Position numbers and translations under genes: made by a program. The notes under the pieces were generated by a model. It was not told the DNA's origin. It made no database searches and worked only from the letters and a program-made list of their open reading frames with translations. Below, one piece after another: positions 5,309-6,678 of a DNA stretch of 6,678 nt (its first letter is position 1; every line of letters begins with the position of its first letter). The stretch spans positions 1 to 6,678 of the forward strand of contig DATGKW010000024.1 of NCBI GenBank assembly GCA_035294465.1, in the 5' to 3' direction. This stretch comes from Paraktedonobacter sp035294465. GTDB taxonomy: Bacteria; Chloroflexota; Ktedonobacteria; Ktedonobacterales; Ktedonobacteraceae.

Positions 5309-5515
5309 CTATAGATGCGCAGGTACGTCAGAACCGGCAAGATCGGTATATTGCCGGCGATCAAACGTCAGGATAGCCGGACCAACATTGAGATGCGAAC
5401 GATAAATGTGATCACATTTATCAGATTGATGGCCTATCAAATGCACAAAGAAATCGAGTAATACGATAACGATAATAAGCAAAGGAAGGACAATGAGAAC
5501 GGCATTCATTTGCAT
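5309..5515 (-). CDS. Hypothetical small protein with one N-terminal membrane helix (doubtful)
   Basis: A 68-residue ORF that I do not recognise. Residues 5-28 (AVLIVLPLLIIVIVLLDFFV and on) are strongly hydrophobic and would be a membrane anchor or signal sequence. The remainder is polar and ends in AILTFDRRQYTDLAGSDV. In favour: on the minus strand AAGGAG stands 4 nt before the ATG, and the frame ends exactly at the bidirectional terminator shared with argD. Against: short length, no recognised family, no clear promoter, and a perfect 22-bp DNA palindrome inside it (5401-5422). The 'ILTFDRR' end recalls the last strand of PIN-domain (VapC-type) proteins, so the 3' part could be a remnant of such a gene. 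That resemblance is weak. Confidence 0.42.
   Translation of the reverse strand: MQMNAVLIVLPLLIIVIVLLDFFVHLIGHQSDKCDHIYRSHLNVGPAILTFDRRQYTDLAGSDVPAHL
5401..5422. repeat. Perfect 22-bp palindrome
   Basis: The half-site GATAAATGTGA is followed directly by its exact reverse complement, with no spacer. The centre is TGTGATCACA. The halves match the half-site of the CRP/FNR-family consensus (AAATGTGA / TCACATTT) but without the usual 6-bp centre, so standard CRP binding is not expected. It lies within the small minus-strand ORF and downstream of argD. A smaller inverted repeat, TTGAT-ggcct-ATCAA, follows at 5426-5440. Confidence 0.85.
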
Positions 5516-5594
5516 GCGCTCCTTCGCTGAAACCCATACCCCAAACGGGATAGCAGCCTACTATGAAATATATCCTCTTCCGTGAGGAAAGAAC

Positions 5595-5633
5595 AGAGAA
5601 AAGCTCACAAATTGGAGGAGAGAAAGCTCACAA
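5595..5633. repeat. Near-perfect direct repeat of 15-16 bp
   Basis: AGAGAAAAGCTCACAA (5595-5610) and AGAGAAAGCTCACAA (5619-5633) differ by one A. They are offset by 24 bp, with 8 bp between them. They could be tandem protein-binding sites or a small duplication. No further copies are seen in the window. Confidence 0.7.
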
Positions 5634-5791
5634 TCTCTTCTATCACGCACAGGCGATTCTGGACCTGGAAAAAGAAATGATAAATTCGATAAAAGGAATG
5701 ATAAGTCGTATCTTCCCTCTGCGCTCGTTTTCCCAGCATAATTGAGTGAGAAGGAGCAACAAGGCGTGTACACACCACTCCCGTTGTTACT

Positions 5792-5803
5792 GAACATATG
5801 TTC
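5792..5803. promoter_or_regulatory. LexA (SOS) box-like palindrome upstream of the winged-helix gene
   Basis: GAACATATGTTC is a perfect 12-bp palindrome. It fits the core GAAC-RNRY-GTTY of the Gram-positive LexA/DinR box (CGAACRNRYGTTYG) at every core base; only the flanking C/G differ (T on both sides). It lies 133 bp before ATG 5937. If functional it would put the downstream regulator under DNA-damage control. No lexA, recA or repair gene is in view, so this is an inference from the motif alone. Confidence 0.45.
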
Positions 5804-5936
5804 TGGTCGTTTTAGTTAAGCTGGTGTATCTCTTTGTCCAGAGATTGGGGCACAAGAAACAACAATAAAGCGGTTGCAGCGATATATTCTGTTGCGGAGG
5901 CAGCAGTCTGGTTATCATTTAGTAAGGAGAGCGACC

Positions 5937-6431
5937 ATGCAGCGCCTGGCAGTGCGCAGGGAAACAACAAAACTCAATAAGCTAGAACGAGGGCAGATTC
6001 TCTACTTCAATTTGCAAGGAGCGCTGCCGGAGGAGCATACGCTCGCGCTGAACACCAGCCTGGGCACACTTTCCTATCTCTCCATTGATGAGAACCAGCG
6101 ACCTCGTATGCTGGCGCAGCAGCAATTTACTCAGAGCGAACTAAGCCTGCTGCGGCCGCTTCTGGAGCATTATCCCCATTATTGCCCGCACGAAGTGATG
6201 TTCGCCAACTTCTATAACGGCTCCGTTACCGACCAGACCATTGCGCGCGCCCGCGAGCGTTTGCAGGAAGCAATGGAATACGGCACGTGGGATCACGAGA
6301 TGCGCCCCATCCGTAATGTGCTTTCGCGCACCCGTCTGAAACTCAAGGATTTTGGCCTGGACGTCCTCTCAATCCTGGAAACTGGCTACATGTTACTCGT
6401 CGCTCCTGATGGCGCTCGCTCTGGATCGTAG
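5937..6431 (+). CDS. Winged-helix DNA-binding protein, OmpR/PhoB-type domain without a receiver
   Basis: A 164-residue protein, probably a cytoplasmic transcription regulator of unknown target. Residues about 64-155 follow the pattern of the Trans_reg_C fold: 'FTQSELSLLRPLLEH' (first helix), 'YCPHEVMFANFY' (second helix), 'IRNVLSRTRLKLKDFG' (recognition helix, with the R-x-K-L ending) and 'LDVLSILETGYMLL' (wing hairpin with conserved G-Y). The stretch about 95-124 is longer than in PhoB. The N-terminal 60 residues are too short for a phosphorylated receiver and show no Asp pocket; they look like a small beta-rich domain (ILYFNLQGAL, LGTLSYLSID). So this is not a normal response regulator. The frame opens at TTG 5874, but ATG 5937 is chosen for SD AAGGAG (5924-5929), 7 nt away. 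It is a single gene with its own terminator. A LexA-like box lies upstream. Confidence 0.72.
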   Translation: MQRLAVRRETTKLNKLERGQILYFNLQGALPEEHTLALNTSLGTLSYLSIDENQRPRMLAQQQFTQSELSLLRPLLEHYPHYCPHEVMFANFYNGSVTDQTIARARERLQEAMEYGTWDHEMRPIRNVLSRTRLKLKDFGLDVLSILETGYMLLVAPDGARSGS

Positions 6432-6447
6432 AGCTAAGGCGCCACAT

Positions 6448-6481
6448 GGGAGGCGGGAAATTGCCGCCGCCCTCGATTTTT
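6448..6481 (+). terminator. Rho-independent terminator after the winged-helix gene
   Basis: GGGAGGCGG (6448-6456) pairs with CCGCCGCCC (6464-6472) at 8 of 9 positions around a 7-base loop, followed by TCGATTTTT (6473-6481). It is 16 bp after the stop codon at 6429-6431. Confidence 0.8.
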
Positions 6482-6643
6482 CCGCAACGATTACGCTCCC
6501 CGAAAATGCCGTCTCACACCGGGAAACACGTTCTACCACGTTTTGAAAGGCAGTAGACAGAGGGCCTGTTAAAAGCGCCAGAGCCTGGGAGCTAAATACA
6601 TATGACTATACTTTTTCAGTGGCTCTACCGATTGCCGCACAAT

Positions 6644-6674
6644 TTGTACACAAAGAGGAACAGCCATATATAAT
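6644..6674 (+). promoter_or_regulatory. Candidate promoter at the window edge, for a gene outside
   Basis: TTGTAC (6644-6649), a 17-bp spacer, then TATATA (6667-6672), which overlaps a perfect TATAAT (6669-6674; 19-bp spacing from the same -35). The -35 lies in the imperfect palindrome TTTGT-AC-ACAAA (6643-6654) and is identical to the -35 proposed for argJ. No coding sequence follows before the window ends. Nothing else is seen between 6482 and this site apart from CACGTT repeated twice near 6527-6542. Confidence 0.4.
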
Positions 6675-6678
6675 GCAG

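Larger units (their letters stand above)
5516..5936. other. 421-bp AT-richer intergenic region before the winged-helix gene
   Basis: No gene is supported. A 60-codon plus-strand frame (ATG 5563 to 5745) and a 78-codon minus-strand frame (5797 to 5561) both lack an SD and any recognisable motif. The region holds a duplicated 15-mer (5595-5633), AATGATAA twice 22 bp apart (5676 and 5697), the 8-bp palindrome GTGTACAC (5766-5773) and a LexA-like box (5792-5803). I found no convincing -35/-10 pair for the downstream gene. Confidence 0.6.

Noticed and set aside
5561..5797. Open frames on both strands (plus 5563-5745, minus 5797-5561)
   Set aside because: Neither has an SD or a recognisable motif. 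The minus-strand one starts within the LexA-like palindrome. Composition is that of intergenic DNA.
6352..6546. 64-codon plus-strand frame running past the winged-helix stop
   Set aside because: It lies mostly inside the winged-helix gene in another frame, crosses its terminator and has no SD.

Overview
The window looks like a stretch of chromosome from a Chloroflexota bacterium, most likely a Ktedonobacteria relative. This assignment is inference. It rests on moderate GC, strong Shine-Dalgarno (SD) sites, the style of the proteins (a two-half CtaA-type heme A synthase, a stand-alone winged-helix protein, a methyltransferase remnant with an N-terminus typical of that group) and loosely packed genes. 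I see no rRNA, tRNA, CRISPR array, transposase or phage gene.

Layout. (1) 1-572, plus strand: the C-terminal 105 residues of histidyl-tRNA synthetase (hisS), then 7 bp later the wreck of a SAM-dependent methyltransferase gene, in which an N-terminal piece is joined out of frame to a C-terminal piece with the middle missing. (2) 569-2271, minus strand: heme A synthase (ctaA/cox15), whose stop codon overlaps that of the methyltransferase remnant. Upstream are a very good sigma-70-type promoter, a long imperfect hairpin, and a GlsB/YeaQ/YmgE-type small membrane protein. (3) 2272-2671: a 400-bp divergent intergenic region with a candidate argJ promoter, three GTAC-centred repeats spaced about two helical turns apart, and a terminator-like leader fold that could be an attenuator. 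(4) 2672-5302, plus strand: argJ then argD, two arginine biosynthesis enzymes, closed by a bidirectional rho-independent terminator. (5) 5309-5515, minus strand: a doubtful small membrane ORF holding a perfect 22-bp palindrome. (6) 5516-5936: an AT-richer intergenic region with a duplicated 15-mer and a LexA-like box. (7) 5937-6481, plus strand: a winged-helix protein resembling the OmpR/PhoB DNA-binding domain, followed by its terminator. (8) 6482-6678: no gene, but a candidate promoter at the very edge pointing out of the window.

How the genes work together. ArgJ makes N-acetylglutamate and recycles the acetyl group from N-acetylornithine to glutamate. ArgD makes N-acetylornithine from the semialdehyde. 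ArgB and ArgC, which act between them, are not in the window. CtaA converts heme O to heme A for an aa3-type cytochrome oxidase, implying aerobic respiration. The start codons of ctaA, argJ, argD and the winged-helix gene are all placed well inside the longest open frames, on the basis of SD sites, promoters and family lengths.
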